Shown here: piece by piece, positions 8,148-16,919 of the stretch
Layout of the letters: every line of letters begins with the position of its first letter
How positions within the stretch are numbered: the first letter of the stretch is position 1
Assembly (NCBI GenBank): GCA_004554665.1
Contig: SFKY01000006.1
Location: 1-58,211 of the forward strand
DNA length: 58,211 nucleotides
Origin: Bacteroidales bacterium
Lineage (GTDB): Bacteria > Bacteroidota > Bacteroidia > Bacteroidales > Bacteroidaceae
Direction: 5' to 3'
Program-made: the position numbers and the translations under genes
The notes under the pieces: model-generated
Databases searched by the model: none
The model's input: the letters and a program-made list of their open reading frames with translations, nothing else
What the model was told of the DNA's origin: nothing

Positions 8148-8756
8148 CTATCTCAGGTCTATCACCTCGGCATGCGGATAGTCCTTGGCACGGAAGGTGA
8201 ACAGGCTGTTGGGAAGGTTCTTGGCCTTGAATCCAGAGATGTTGATGGTCGTCCACTCGTTGCCTTGGCGCATCTTCACTTGCGAGGGCTTGTAGCTCTT
8301 CTTGTCGATGAGTATATACACCTCTTGGATGCTCCGTTGCTTGTTTTGGGCGGTCATGTGAATCCAGCAGTTGTTGCCCTTGTCTGTCATGCCGAGGTCA
8401 TACCCCGACTTGTAGAGACTGATAAACTGGTAAGGGTTCATCTTGGCCTGCTGCGCCTCATTGGGTGTGGTCACATTCACCTCCTCGTTGGCCTTCATAT
8501 AGCTCCATTGCGTCTTGCCGTTGTACCATACGATGGCCTGTGGGGTTGTGGCGTGAAACATACGGCCCTTGATACTGATGCTGCCGCTCACGCTCCCCAT
8601 CTTCTTGTTGGTCAGTGTGAAGTTGGCGCTGGCCCCACCCTTGTTGCCCACAATGGCAGCCGTCTTGTCCAGTATCTTCCGTGCTTGTGTGGCGTTTTGT
8701 GCCACGGCTGTGGTGGCGATGACCACCATCAGCATAGCAATAATCATTCTTTTCAT
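8148..8756 (-). CDS. LolA-like outer-membrane lipoprotein carrier protein
   Basis: 202 residues with a signal peptide (residues 1-19, ending AVAQ). The fold is that of LolA, a periplasmic chaperone that carries lipoproteins to the outer membrane. The pattern of beta strands (ANFTLTNKKMGSVSGSISIKGRMF, then AIVWYNGKTQWSYMKANEEVNV, and the C-terminal FTFRAKDYPHAEVIDLR) fits the family. The start overlaps the stop of ftsK (shared ATGA), so the two are translationally coupled. Bacteroidetes carry this LolA-like gene next to ftsK often enough that the link is probably real. Transported cargo is not shown. Confidence 0.85.
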   Translation of the reverse strand: MKRMIIAMLMVVIATTAVAQNATQARKILDKTAAIVGNKGGASANFTLTNKKMGSVSGSISIKGRMFHATTPQAIVWYNGKTQWSYMKANEEVNVTTPNEAQQAKMNPYQFISLYKSGYDLGMTDKGNNCWIHMTAQNKQRSIQEVYILIDKKSYKPSQVKMRQGNEWTTINISGFKAKNLPNSLFTFRAKDYPHAEVIDLR

Positions 8757-11212
8757 GCTCTCAGTTTTGCTAAAAGTTCGTTCAGTTGTGATTCGTCCGT
8801 AAGCAGCACCTCGCGGGGCTTGGCACCCTTGGCGGCACCCACGATGCCAGCGCTCTCCAGTTGGTCCATCAGCCTGCCGGCGCGGTTGTATCCTATCGAG
8901 AAGCGGCGCTGTATCATGCTCGTGGATCCCTGTTGGGTGACCACGATGGCGTGGGCGGCCTCCTCGAAGAGCGGGTCCAGACTGCCCATGCTGGCACCGT
9001 CGCCGCCCATACCGCCATCCTGCGACTCCTCAGCCGGTTCGGGCAGTTCCATCGGTTCCACGGGGCCGGGCTGGGCTGCTATATAGTCGTTGATATCCTT
9101 GATCTCCGGCGTGTCGATAAAGGCGCACTGTACGCGGATGGGCTCCGACCCGTTCAGGAACAGCATGTCGCCCCTGCCGACGAGCTGCTCGGCACCCTTG
9201 CGGTCGAGAATGGTGCGCGAGTCGATCTGTGCACCCACGCGGAAAGCCATACGACCGGGGAAGTTGGCCTTGATGTTACCCGTGATGATAGACGTGGTGG
9301 GTCGCTGGGTGGCAATGACCATGTGGATACCCACTGCGCGCGCCAGCTGGGCGATACGTGCGATAGGCATCTCCACCTCTTTGCCCGCGGTCATGATGAG
9401 GTCTCCAAACTCATCGATCACGACAACGATGTAGGGCATATAGTCGTGCCCCTTGGTCAGGTCGAGCTGGTGGTTCAAGAACTTTGCGTTGTAGTCCTTT
9501 ATCTTGTTCACGCCTGCCATCTTCAGCAGATCGTAGCGGTGATCCATCAGCTTGCACAGCGAGTGCAGTGTGCGCACCACCCGTTGTACGTCGGTAATGA
9601 TGGGTTCCTCCTCGTTTTCGGGCAGGGCGGCCATAAAGTGGGGCGCAATCTTGTTGTACACAGAGAATTCCACTTTCTTCGGGTCTATCAGCACCAGCTT
9701 CATCTCGTTGGGATGCTTCTTGTAGAGCAGCGAAGTGATGATGGCGTTCAGTCCCACCGACTTTCCCTGTCCTGTGGCACCGGCCACCAAGAGGTGGGGG
9801 AGCTTGGCCAGGTCTACCATGAACACTTCGTTGGTGATGGTCTTACCCAATGCTACGGGCAAATCCATCTTGGTCTCCTTGAAACGTTTCACGCCCAGCA
9901 CGCTCTCCATCGAAACCGTATTCTTGCGTTGGTTCGGCACCTCAATACCGATGGTTCCCTTACCCGGGATGGGGGCGATGATACGGATGCCGAGGGCGGA
10001 GAGCGAGAGGGCGATGTCGTCCTCGAGGTTGCGAATCTTGGAGATGCGCACGCCCTCGCCCGGTGTAATCTCGTAGAGCGTGATGGTGGGGCCGATGGTG
10101 GCCTTGATCTCGCGGATGGTCACACCGAAACTGTTGAGCACCTTCACGATATGGGCATTGTTGGTCTTTATTTCCTCCATGTCCACATCGGGCTTGCCGT
10201 CGTCGGCATAGGTCTTGAGCAGGCTGAGTGGTGGCAACTGGTAGCGGGTGAAAGGCTCGCGCGGGTCGATAGGGGTAAGGTTGTCTACAGGACTTGCCAT
10301 GCGTTTGCCCTTGGCTGCCTCCTCGCCTTTGGCCACCTCGACCGTCAGGTTGTCGGTGACGGGCGCAGCAGCAGGATCTGCGGGCTTATCGGCAGGCTTC
10401 TCCGTCTCTGTGGGCATGGGGGTGAGATCCACCACGGTGGGCTCCGGCGTTTCGATGACCGTCTCGTCGTCTGTGTCGTTGTCCTCTTCGCTGTGTGGGG
10501 TGACCACAGCCACATCAGATGTCTCTGTAGGCTGTGTGGTCACAGTGAACTTGATGCGGTTCATCAAGAATCCGATGGGGTTGAGCATCCTTCTGACAAA
10601 CTTGATTGTCTCGGCGCTGATGCAGGTGAGGAAAACGAGCGCCACCACCACGATGAGCGCCGTGAGACCCGGTGTGCCCACTACGGCCTCGATGCGCTGC
10701 ACGCAGAAGAGTCCGTGGTCGCCGCCGGGGTTATAGACTTGGTCGCCCATGAATGGGGTGAGAAACTTGGCCAGGGTGACCGAGCTCCAGACCATCGTCA
10801 CCGACAGGCCGAGAAACCATTTCCACAGGTTCACCCGATAGGCACCCATCAGCCGCAGGCTGACCATTGCCAGGAATACGGGAATCAGCAGTGCGGGCAG
10901 TCCAAAACATACCGACACCAGCCAGTAGGCCACCAGGGCGCCTCCCGATCCACATCGGTTGGCAAAAGCCCGCTCCACATTCATCCATTCGCCGGGTCTG
11001 AGGTCTTCGACCAGACTCTGGTCTGCGGAAGCGGTATAGAGATAGCTCACCATCGATATGACGAGGAGGATGGCCAGGGCCATGACCAGCACGCCGATGA
11101 CAAAATCGGTCTTTTCGCTGCTCAGTATGTCGGTCCATTTGGTGGGCTCGGCCTTGCCTCGGGGCTGTCGGGCGTTAGAAGGTTGCTTGCGTGTCTTCGT
11201 CTTCGTTGCCAT
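8753..11212 (-). CDS. ftsK: DNA translocase FtsK/SpoIIIE
   Basis: 819 residues. It pumps DNA at the division septum and helps resolve chromosome dimers. The N-terminus has four membrane segments at about 35-60, 92-120, 130-150 and 181-205. A Pro/Thr/Glu-rich linker follows to ~310, then the RecA-like motor. Walker A GATGQGKS is at 478-485, and Walker B (IVVVIDEFGDLI) is near 590. The C-terminal gamma winged helix (MIQRRFSIGYNRAGRLMDQLE, then GIVG) would read the orienting sequences in DNA. It is the first gene of the ftsK-lolA-DUF5687 run, with a promoter box at 11284-11291. Confidence 0.96.
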   Translation of the reverse strand: MATKTKTRKQPSNARQPRGKAEPTKWTDILSSEKTDFVIGVLVMALAILLVISMVSYLYTASADQSLVEDLRPGEWMNVERAFANRCGSGGALVAYWLVSVCFGLPALLIPVFLAMVSLRLMGAYRVNLWKWFLGLSVTMVWSSVTLAKFLTPFMGDQVYNPGGDHGLFCVQRIEAVVGTPGLTALIVVVALVFLTCISAETIKFVRRMLNPIGFLMNRIKFTVTTQPTETSDVAVVTPHSEEDNDTDDETVIETPEPTVVDLTPMPTETEKPADKPADPAAAPVTDNLTVEVAKGEEAAKGKRMASPVDNLTPIDPREPFTRYQLPPLSLLKTYADDGKPDVDMEEIKTNNAHIVKVLNSFGVTIREIKATIGPTITLYEITPGEGVRISKIRNLEDDIALSLSALGIRIIAPIPGKGTIGIEVPNQRKNTVSMESVLGVKRFKETKMDLPVALGKTITNEVFMVDLAKLPHLLVAGATGQGKSVGLNAIITSLLYKKHPNEMKLVLIDPKKVEFSVYNKIAPHFMAALPENEEEPIITDVQRVVRTLHSLCKLMDHRYDLLKMAGVNKIKDYNAKFLNHQLDLTKGHDYMPYIVVVIDEFGDLIMTAGKEVEMPIARIAQLARAVGIHMVIATQRPTTSIITGNIKANFPGRMAFRVGAQIDSRTILDRKGAEQLVGRGDMLFLNGSEPIRVQCAFIDTPEIKDINDYIAAQPGPVEPMELPEPAEESQDGGMGGDGASMGSLDPLFEEAAHAIVVTQQGSTSMIQRRFSIGYNRAGRLMDQLESAGIVGAAKGAKPREVLLTDESQLNELLAKLRA

Positions 11213-11283
11213 TGTTGTGTTATGTCTTATCCTTTTCTGTTAATGCTTATCTGTTTGGGGCTGTTCGTTGAACAAATAGATTG

Positions 11284-11291
11284 CAAAAATA
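11284..11291 (-). promoter_or_regulatory. -7 box of ftsK operon
   Basis: The minus strand reads TATTTTTG inside TTGCACTATTTTTGCAA. This context closely resembles the promoter end of the 72-bp dispersed repeat at 57685-57756. Confidence 0.6.
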
Positions 11292-11414
11292 GTGCAAAAA
11301 AGTCAGAATCCCACACCTTTCTCCCATTTTCTTGCACCATTCCGCTAATTTTTTGTTGTCCGTCAATGCCGCGTGTCGCACCCATGTCACAGTCCGTGGT
11401 GGCAGACGCGCGAC

Positions 11415-11474
11415 GTAAATGCCACCTTTACGGGTCGTAAATGCCATGATTAGCGTGCCAAAGGCCATGTTTAG
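11415..11474. repeat. 22-bp periodic palindrome array, locus 2
   Basis: Units start at 11415 (GTAAATGCCACCTTTAC), 11437 (GTAAATGCCATGATTAG) and 11458 (CCAAAGGCCATGTTTAG), so spacings are 22 and 21 bp. A worn GGTGGCA core lies in phase for a unit starting at 11393. The array sits between the two divergent promoters, about 80 bp upstream of the exonuclease -7 box. Confidence 0.8.
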
Positions 11475-11553
11475 CTTGCCCATCGTGTCCTGTCGTTTGC
11501 GTAACTTGAAAAAAAAGAGTTGCGCGTCTGACTATTTTCTCGGTTTTTATGTT

Positions 11554-11561
11554 TACCTTTG
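11554..11561 (+). promoter_or_regulatory. -7 box of the exonuclease-rlmI-tilS operon
   Basis: TACCTTTG. An alternative upstream start codon at 11559 overlaps this box, which is why the ATG at 11583 is preferred. Confidence 0.65.
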
Positions 11562-11582
11562 TTGCGCAAAACAGACGTAGAG

Positions 11583-12218
11583 ATGATTAAAAAGATATAC
11601 GACAAGATGGACAAGCAGGCCATCACGCAGTTGCCGCAGGTGACATTCCCCGGCCGTATCGTCACGATACTGACCGAGGGAGAGGCCGGCCGTGCGGTCG
11701 ATTACCTGCTTACCCATCGCCTGTTGGGCATCGATTCCGAGACGCGCCCGGCCTTCAAGCGAGGCCAGCGGTTCAAGGTGTCGCTCCTGCAAGTCTCCAC
11801 ATCCGACGTGTGTTTCCTCTTCCGTCTCTGCCGGATAGGATTGCCACCGTGTCTGGTGCGGTTGTTGGAGAACAAGGAGGTGCCGCTCGTGGGCCTGTCG
11901 CTGAACAATGATATCCTGTCGTTGCATGAGCGTGCCAAGTTTAAGCCCGGCCGTCTGATAGACTTGCAGGATGTGGTCGGCGAGATAGGAATCGTGGACC
12001 AGTCGTTGCAAAAGATCTATGCCAACATCTTCGGCGAGAAAATCAGTAAGCGCCAGCGCCTCAGCAATTGGGATGCCGACGTGCTCACCGACCGGCAGCG
12101 CGAATATGCGGCCATCGATGCGTGGGCGTGCCTGCGCCTCTATGAGGAGATAGGCAGGCTCAAGGCTACCGGCGAGTTTGAGTTGATACACAATATGCCA
12201 ACCGAGGGCGGCCAATAG
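11583..12218 (+). CDS. 3'-5' exonuclease domain protein (DEDDy type)
   Basis: 211 residues, essentially one DnaQ/RNase D-like 3'-5' exonuclease domain. Exo I has the metal ligands Asp51 and Glu53 in GIDSETRP. Exo II is GLSLNNDILSLHE with its Asp, and Exo III is YAAIDAWACLRLYE with Tyr and Asp spaced as in the DEDDy group. It resembles the 'exonuclease domain-containing protein 2' type found in Bacteroidetes. The substrate (DNA or structured RNA) cannot be told. It heads an operon with an rRNA methyltransferase and tilS, so an RNA maturation role is plausible but inferred. The start at 11583 was chosen because an upstream start would lie in the promoter. Confidence 0.85.
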   Translation: MIKKIYDKMDKQAITQLPQVTFPGRIVTILTEGEAGRAVDYLLTHRLLGIDSETRPAFKRGQRFKVSLLQVSTSDVCFLFRLCRIGLPPCLVRLLENKEVPLVGLSLNNDILSLHERAKFKPGRLIDLQDVVGEIGIVDQSLQKIYANIFGEKISKRQRLSNWDADVLTDRQREYAAIDAWACLRLYEEIGRLKATGEFELIHNMPTEGGQ

Positions 12219-12271
12219 GCCATAGCCCGGCCGGTGCACGGCATCGGCCATACGAACCGAACAGTAAAGAT

Positions 12272-13459
12272 ATGGGAAATAATCGTGCGATAGTATTAAA
12301 AAGAGGTAAGGAAGAGAGCCTGCAGCGCTTTCATCCGTGGATATTTTCGGGTGCCATCCAGCGCGCCGACGACGGGATAGCCGAGGGCGATGTGGTGGAT
12401 GTCTATACATCCGGCGGCCAATGGGTGGCTGTGGGGCATTATCAGATAGGCTCGATAGCCGTCAGGGTGCTCTCGTTTGACGACGAACCCATCGACACGG
12501 CCTTTTTTGAGCGCCGTATCGCATCGGCACTCGCCATGAGGATAGGCATCGGCATAGCCGACAATCCGGAAAACAATACGTACCGGTTGGTACACGGTGA
12601 GGGCGATCTGCTGCCTGGACTGGTCATCGACTGCTATGGCCCCACCGCCGTGATGCAGGCGCATAGTGTGGGTATGCACTGCTGCCGCCAGATGGTCTGC
12701 GACGCGCTGCTCCATGTGATGGGCGACCGCATCGCCCATGTCTATTACAAGAGTGAGACCACGCTGCCTTTTAAGGCCGGCTTGGGACAGGAAAACGGTT
12801 ATATCTACGGCGGCAGCAACGACTGTACGGCTGTGGAAAACGGCTTGCGCTTCCGTGTAGACTGGCTGAAAGGACAGAAAACAGGTTTCTTCGTAGACCA
12901 ACGCGACAACCGCCTGCTGCTGGAGCGCTATGCGCGCGGCAAACGGGTTCTTAACATGTTCTGCTATACCGGAGGTTTCTCTGTCTATGCCATGCGCGGC
13001 GGTGCACAGCTCGTGCACTCGGTAGACAGTAGTGCCAAGGCCATCGAACTGACCAATGCCAATGTGCAGATGAATTTCCCGGACGACGCAAGGCATGAGG
13101 CTTTTTGCGCCGATGCCTTCCGGTTCCTCGACGACCATAAGGACAAGTATGATCTCATCATCCTTGATCCGCCTGCTTTTGCCAAGCACCGCGCCGCCCT
13201 GCACAATGCGCTCAAGGGATACACCCGTCTCAATGTCAAAGGATTGGAACGCATCCGACAAGGAGGAATCCTCTTCACGTTCAGTTGCTCGCAGGTAGTG
13301 ACCAAAGACCATTTCCGCAACGCCGTCTTCACGGCTGCCGCACAGGCCGGCCGCAAGGTGCGCATCCTGCACCAGCTGCACCAGCCTGCAGACCATCCCA
13401 TCAACATCTATCATCCCGAAGGCGAGTACCTGAAGGGACTTGTGCTGTATGTTGAGTAG
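12272..13459 (+). CDS. rlmI: Class I SAM-dependent 23S rRNA methyltransferase (RlmI-like)
   Basis: 395 residues, typical of RlmI, which makes m5C1962 in 23S rRNA. The N-terminal PUA domain (about 5-80) opens with VLKRGKEESLQRFHPWIFSGAIQ reading style. The middle EEHD-like domain is followed by a Rossmann methyltransferase domain. The SAM-binding block NMFCYTGGFSVYA is near 228-240, the DPPAF motif near 298-302, and the catalytic Cys lies in FTFSCSQVV. It follows the exonuclease by 53 bp and overlaps the tilS start by 11 bp, so the three genes form one transcript. Confidence 0.92.
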   Translation: MGNNRAIVLKRGKEESLQRFHPWIFSGAIQRADDGIAEGDVVDVYTSGGQWVAVGHYQIGSIAVRVLSFDDEPIDTAFFERRIASALAMRIGIGIADNPENNTYRLVHGEGDLLPGLVIDCYGPTAVMQAHSVGMHCCRQMVCDALLHVMGDRIAHVYYKSETTLPFKAGLGQENGYIYGGSNDCTAVENGLRFRVDWLKGQKTGFFVDQRDNRLLLERYARGKRVLNMFCYTGGFSVYAMRGGAQLVHSVDSSAKAIELTNANVQMNFPDDARHEAFCADAFRFLDDHKDKYDLIILDPPAFAKHRAALHNALKGYTRLNVKGLERIRQGGILFTFSCSQVVTKDHFRNAVFTAAAQAGRKVRILHQLHQPADHPINIYHPEGEYLKGLVLYVE

Positions 13460-14765
13460 CCGGGTACAATCGTTTATCCGTCTCCACGGCCTGCTTCGTC
13501 CCGACGCCACCCATCTGGTAGCGCTCTCGGGAGGGGCGGACAGCGTGGCACTGCTCTTGTTGCTGCAAGGGCTGGGCTATCGGATAGAGGCTGTACACTG
13601 TAACTTTCATCTGCGTGGACCGGAGTCGGACCGCGACGAGCAGTTTTGCACCTCGCTTTGCCAGCAGGAGCATATCGCCCTGCATCTGGCCCATTTTGAT
13701 ACCCTTGCTTATGCCTCGGCGCACGGGGTGAGTATTGAGATGGCAGCCAGGGACCTTCGCTATACTTATTTTGAGCAACTCCGTCGCGACATTGGTGCCG
13801 ATGAGATTTGTGTGGCCCATCACCGCGACGACAGTGTGGAGACCGTGCTGCTCAATCTGGTGCGCGGCACGGGTATCGATGGCCTTACGGGCATTGCACC
13901 GCGACGGGGGCATGTGGTGAGGCCGCTGCTGTGCGTGTCGCGGGCGGATATAGAGGCCTATCTGGCCGCTAAGGGACAGGACTATGTGACCGACAGCACC
14001 AATCTGGTGGACGATGTGAAGCGCAACAAGATTCGGTTGGATGTCATCCCGCTCCTGCAGACGCTCAATCCTTCGGTCTCCGATGCCATCTGGCGCATGT
14101 CGTGCCATCTGGCAGAAGCTCAGAAGATGGCAGACCGCGGCCTTCCTGCTGAACCGTTGACCTCGGGCCATTTGTCGATAGCAGCCTTGCGGCGCGAACC
14201 GTCGCCCGAGTATGTGCTGTGGCGCCGCTTGTCGGGACTGCATTTCACCTCGGAGCAGATTCGTGAGATGGTGCGCAGTCTCGATGCAGGGAGCGGGCGT
14301 ATCTGGATGTCATCCACGCACATGGTGGCGATAGACCGCGATCGGTTGGTGATAGAGGAAAACGAGACCGAGGCTCCGCGCCATCTGTTGCTGCCCGAGC
14401 CTGGTGTGTATCTGCATGAAGGCCAGCGGATAAGAGTGGAGCAGGGGGAGGTCGATGCCCATTTTGCGATTTGCCGCGACCGCCACGTGGCCATGCTCGA
14501 TGCCTCGTTGGTGCAGTGGCCGCTCTGTGTGCGACGAGTGCAGACGGGAGACCGCTTTGTGCCGCTTGGGATGAAGGGATCCAAGTTGGTGAGCGATTTC
14601 CTGACCGACCGCAAGGTGAGCGTGTTGGCCAAGCGCCGCCAGATGGTGGTGACCGATGCCTCCGGACGCATCGTGTGGTTGGTGGGCGAGCGTCTTGACC
14701 ATCGGTTACGCATCACCCCCGACACTCACCGGTATCTGAAGATTAGTTGGGAGCATCGCCCATGA
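13449..14765 (+). CDS. tilS: tRNA(Ile)-lysidine synthetase
   Basis: 438 residues from the ATG at 13449 (an in-frame ATG nine bases upstream is less likely). TilS ligates lysine to C34 of the AUA-reading tRNA(Ile) with ATP. The PP-loop SGGADS is at 27-32. The family block AHHRDDSVETVLLNLVRGTGIDGLTGI is the substrate and ATP region. The C-terminal TilS_C domain (VRRVQTGDRFVPLGMKGSKLVSDFLTDRKV) is complete. The start overlaps the end of the rlmI-like gene. A hairpin at 14824-14865 closes the operon. Confidence 0.95.
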   Translation: MLSSRVQSFIRLHGLLRPDATHLVALSGGADSVALLLLLQGLGYRIEAVHCNFHLRGPESDRDEQFCTSLCQQEHIALHLAHFDTLAYASAHGVSIEMAARDLRYTYFEQLRRDIGADEICVAHHRDDSVETVLLNLVRGTGIDGLTGIAPRRGHVVRPLLCVSRADIEAYLAAKGQDYVTDSTNLVDDVKRNKIRLDVIPLLQTLNPSVSDAIWRMSCHLAEAQKMADRGLPAEPLTSGHLSIAALRREPSPEYVLWRRLSGLHFTSEQIREMVRSLDAGSGRIWMSSTHMVAIDRDRLVIEENETEAPRHLLLPEPGVYLHEGQRIRVEQGEVDAHFAICRDRHVAMLDASLVQWPLCVRRVQTGDRFVPLGMKGSKLVSDFLTDRKVSVLAKRRQMVVTDASGRIVWLVGERLDHRLRITPDTHRYLKISWEHRP

Positions 14766-14823
14766 GTCATTGTTTTCTCGATGATGCAAAGAACGGCATG
14801 GTTTAGATGCCTTACATTACTAT

Positions 14824-14865
14824 AATCGGCCTATAGTTGCTCTGTCCGCATGCTATAGGCCGATT
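14824..14865. terminator. Hairpin between convergent tilS and sprT-like gene
   Basis: Perfect 13-bp arms AATCGGCCTATAG (14824-14836) and CTATAGGCCGATT (14853-14865). The T-tails are short on both sides, so it may end both convergent transcripts weakly. Confidence 0.6.
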
Positions 14866-14903
14866 TGCTGATTGGTGAATCCAACAATTTTTATCATCCA
14901 TTC

Positions 14904-15560
14904 CTATTTCTGATAGACCTTTCGTAGGTCGTCGTCGTTGAGATGGGCAGCTATCTCTTCGGCCGTGATGAGGTACACCTTGTACGAATAGGTGCGCTTG
15001 AAACGGTTAAAGAAGGGGTCGTACGACTGATAGTAGGTCAACTTCTTGACATCGGGGTGCATGGACAGTTTCTCGACAGCGGCTTGGAAGTGGGAATAGG
15101 TAGGATGGCAAATGCCAAATTTGCCATCAACTAAATCCAGCAGCAACAGGTCGTGGCAGCGGCGCTCGGTGTCCAGCTCTTTGGCGTTTTTCAACACCTT
15201 GTGGCTGACGGTGATGTGTCTTCCATGCCGTTCGTTGATGAGGTTCATGATTCTCTTGAACTCTTTACCGTGAGGCTTGTCTTCGAAGTGGTGTTTGCAG
15301 AGCAGATAATAGTGTATCATCTCGTGCAGTATCACATCTTCCAACTCTTCCTCAGGCAAGTCATACTTGGTGTTCAGGCATATGACTACCAGTTTGTACC
15401 GCGAATCGACCGGAGGCTCTCTGGAAGACCTGAATCTGACGCAGCCAAGAAAGGTTGTTACATTGCACAAGCGGAATGTGGGAGTAGGCAGTAGCCCCTT
15501 AAAACAAAGGTCGTTCAATACCTTGAATTTCTCCTCAAGAAATGCTAAAGTAGCTATCAT
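14904..15560 (-). CDS. SprT-like zinc metalloprotease-family protein
   Basis: 218 residues from the ATG at 15560; the longer frame runs back across the promoter. The SprT-like domain holds the zinc motif HEMIHYY with His79, Glu80 and His83. A third ligand is probably His97 in KPHGKEFKRIMNLIN. SprT/Spartan-type proteins are often linked to DNA-protein crosslink repair, but bacterial members are poorly characterised. The C-terminal ~90 residues (KVYLITAEEIAAHL) have no obvious zinc-ribbon cysteines. It has its own promoter box at 15587-15594 and faces tilS. The gene is divergent from dinB, another DNA-damage gene, across about 125 bp. Confidence 0.85.
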   Translation of the reverse strand: MIATLAFLEEKFKVLNDLCFKGLLPTPTFRLCNVTTFLGCVRFRSSREPPVDSRYKLVVICLNTKYDLPEEELEDVILHEMIHYYLLCKHHFEDKPHGKEFKRIMNLINERHGRHITVSHKVLKNAKELDTERRCHDLLLLDLVDGKFGICHPTYSHFQAAVEKLSMHPDVKKLTYYQSYDPFFNRFKRTYSYKVYLITAEEIAAHLNDDDLRKVYQK

Positions 15561-15586
15561 TGTAAAAATAAATTGTAGGCTGGTTA

Positions 15587-15594
15587 CAAATGTA
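15587..15594 (-). promoter_or_regulatory. -7 box of the SprT-like gene
   Basis: The minus strand reads TACATTTG, 27 bp before the ATG at 15560. Confidence 0.6.
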
Positions 15595-15670
15595 CAAAGT
15601 GTTGGAGTATCTTGCAACAGTTTTACCGCATTTTTTTAGATTTGAGGTCATTTTTTATCATCAGAATGTT

Positions 15671-15678
15671 TATCTTTG
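15671..15678 (+). promoter_or_regulatory. -7 box of dinB, implying a near-leaderless mRNA
   Basis: TATCTTTG ends 8 bp before the dinB ATG at 15687. With the usual 5-7 bp between box and start site, the leader would be only a few nucleotides. Confidence 0.6.
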
Positions 15679-15686
15679 CATAAACG

Positions 15687-16781
15687 ATGCGCAAGATTAT
15701 ACATGTGGATATGGATGCTTTCTTCGCGGCGGTGGAGCAGCGGGATGATCCGGGACTTCGCGGCAAACCCGTGGCCGTGGGCCACGATGGTGAGCGTGGG
15801 GTGGTGAGCACGGCCAGTTATGAGGCACGCCGCTACGGGGTACACTCGGCCCAATCGATGATGATGGCCAAGCGTCTCTGTCCCCAACTGATTATTGTGC
15901 CGACCCGTCACGACTATTATAAAGAGGTATCGATGCAGGTGCATCGCATATTCTGTGACTATACCGACCTGATAGAGCCCATTTCCATAGACGAAGCTTT
16001 TTTGGATGTGACGACCAACAAGCGGGATATACCTCTGGCCGTCGACATAGCCCGGGAAATCAAGCAGCGTATCGCCGAAGAGCTGCATCTCACGGCTTCG
16101 GCCGGCGTATCGTACAATAAGTTTTTGGCCAAAATCGCTTCCGACTATCGCAAGCCAGACGGGCTATGCGTGATACATCCTGATAGGGCGATAGACTTCA
16201 TCTCGCGACTGCCCATAGAAGATTTTTGGGGTGTGGGTCCCAAGACGGCCGCCCGCATGCGTGCGATGGGCATCTGCAACGGTTCCCAGCTGCGGCAGGT
16301 GTCGCGTCGGCATCTGATAGAGGTATTTGGCAAGGTTGGCGGTGTGTATTACGACTTTGCCCGAGGCATAGACGACCGCCCGGTGGAGGTGGAATACGTG
16401 CGCAAGTCGGTGGGCTGCGAGCGCACCTTCGAGCAAGACACGGGGCTGCGCTCCACGTTGCTCATCGAGCTCTACCATCTTACGCTCGAACTGGTGGAAC
16501 GTATCTCGGCGGCAGCGTTTGAGGGCAAGACACTCACACTGAAAGTGAAGTATGGCGACTTTACCCAAGTGTCGCGCCGAACCACCTCTGACAGTCTGCT
16601 CACGACCAAGGAAGACATACTGCCCGTGGCCAAGCGCCTGCTGGGCCAGATCGATTACTCCGCAGCCCATCCCGTGCGGCTGATTGGGCTCGCTGTGTCC
16701 AATCCCGTGACCGAGAGTGAGCTCTGCAGGAGGCCGCAATGGATAGAAGGAGCACTGCCTTTTGACGAGTGGGATAGGTAA
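15687..16781 (+). CDS. dinB: DNA polymerase IV (Y family)
   Basis: 364 residues, the usual length. This error-prone polymerase bypasses damaged bases. The catalytic metal ligands are Asp8 in HVDMDAFFA and Asp102-Glu103 in SIDEAFLDV. The palm block SAGVSYNKFLAKIASDYRKPDG and the helix-hairpin motif (DFWGVGPKTAARMRAMG) follow. The little-finger domain is complete to the end. The C-terminal QWIEGALPF resembles a sliding-clamp-binding peptide. No LexA-like operator is recognisable in its short upstream region. The gene is divergent from the SprT-like gene. Confidence 0.96.
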   Translation: MRKIIHVDMDAFFAAVEQRDDPGLRGKPVAVGHDGERGVVSTASYEARRYGVHSAQSMMMAKRLCPQLIIVPTRHDYYKEVSMQVHRIFCDYTDLIEPISIDEAFLDVTTNKRDIPLAVDIAREIKQRIAEELHLTASAGVSYNKFLAKIASDYRKPDGLCVIHPDRAIDFISRLPIEDFWGVGPKTAARMRAMGICNGSQLRQVSRRHLIEVFGKVGGVYYDFARGIDDRPVEVEYVRKSVGCERTFEQDTGLRSTLLIELYHLTLELVERISAAAFEGKTLTLKVKYGDFTQVSRRTTSDSLLTTKEDILPVAKRLLGQIDYSAAHPVRLIGLAVSNPVTESELCRRPQWIEGALPFDEWDR

Positions 16782-16871
16782 TCCGCATGTTTTTTCACGC
16801 TTTTAGTCTTTTTCGTAAGATAGTACAACTTAATCAGCACTTTTTCTTTTTTTTATCTAAAAAGAAACAGC

Positions 16872-16879
16872 TAATTTTG
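16872..16879 (+). promoter_or_regulatory. -7 box of glycosidase-like lipoprotein gene
   Basis: TAATTTTG, 40 bp upstream of the ATG at 16920. Confidence 0.65.
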
Positions 16880-16919
16880 CAGCCGTAGAAAGACTATTAA
16901 TCCTAACAAACAGACAAAT

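Larger units (their letters stand above)
11213..11582. other. Divergent intergenic region ftsK / exonuclease
   Basis: About 370 bp with no gene seen. It contains the ftsK promoter (-), a 22-bp periodic repeat array at 11415-11474 and the promoter of the exonuclease (+). Confidence 0.6.

Noticed and set aside
8861..11440. Very long open frame (859 codons) on the plus strand opposite ftsK
   Set aside because: It is the shadow of ftsK in a GC-rich region. Its product is His/Val/Gly-rich without any domain, while ftsK has all motifs in the other strand.
14858..14867. GGCCGATTTG shared with the MITE-like element at 38831 as another copy
   Set aside because: Only ten bases match and the context is a different hairpin, so chance is likely.
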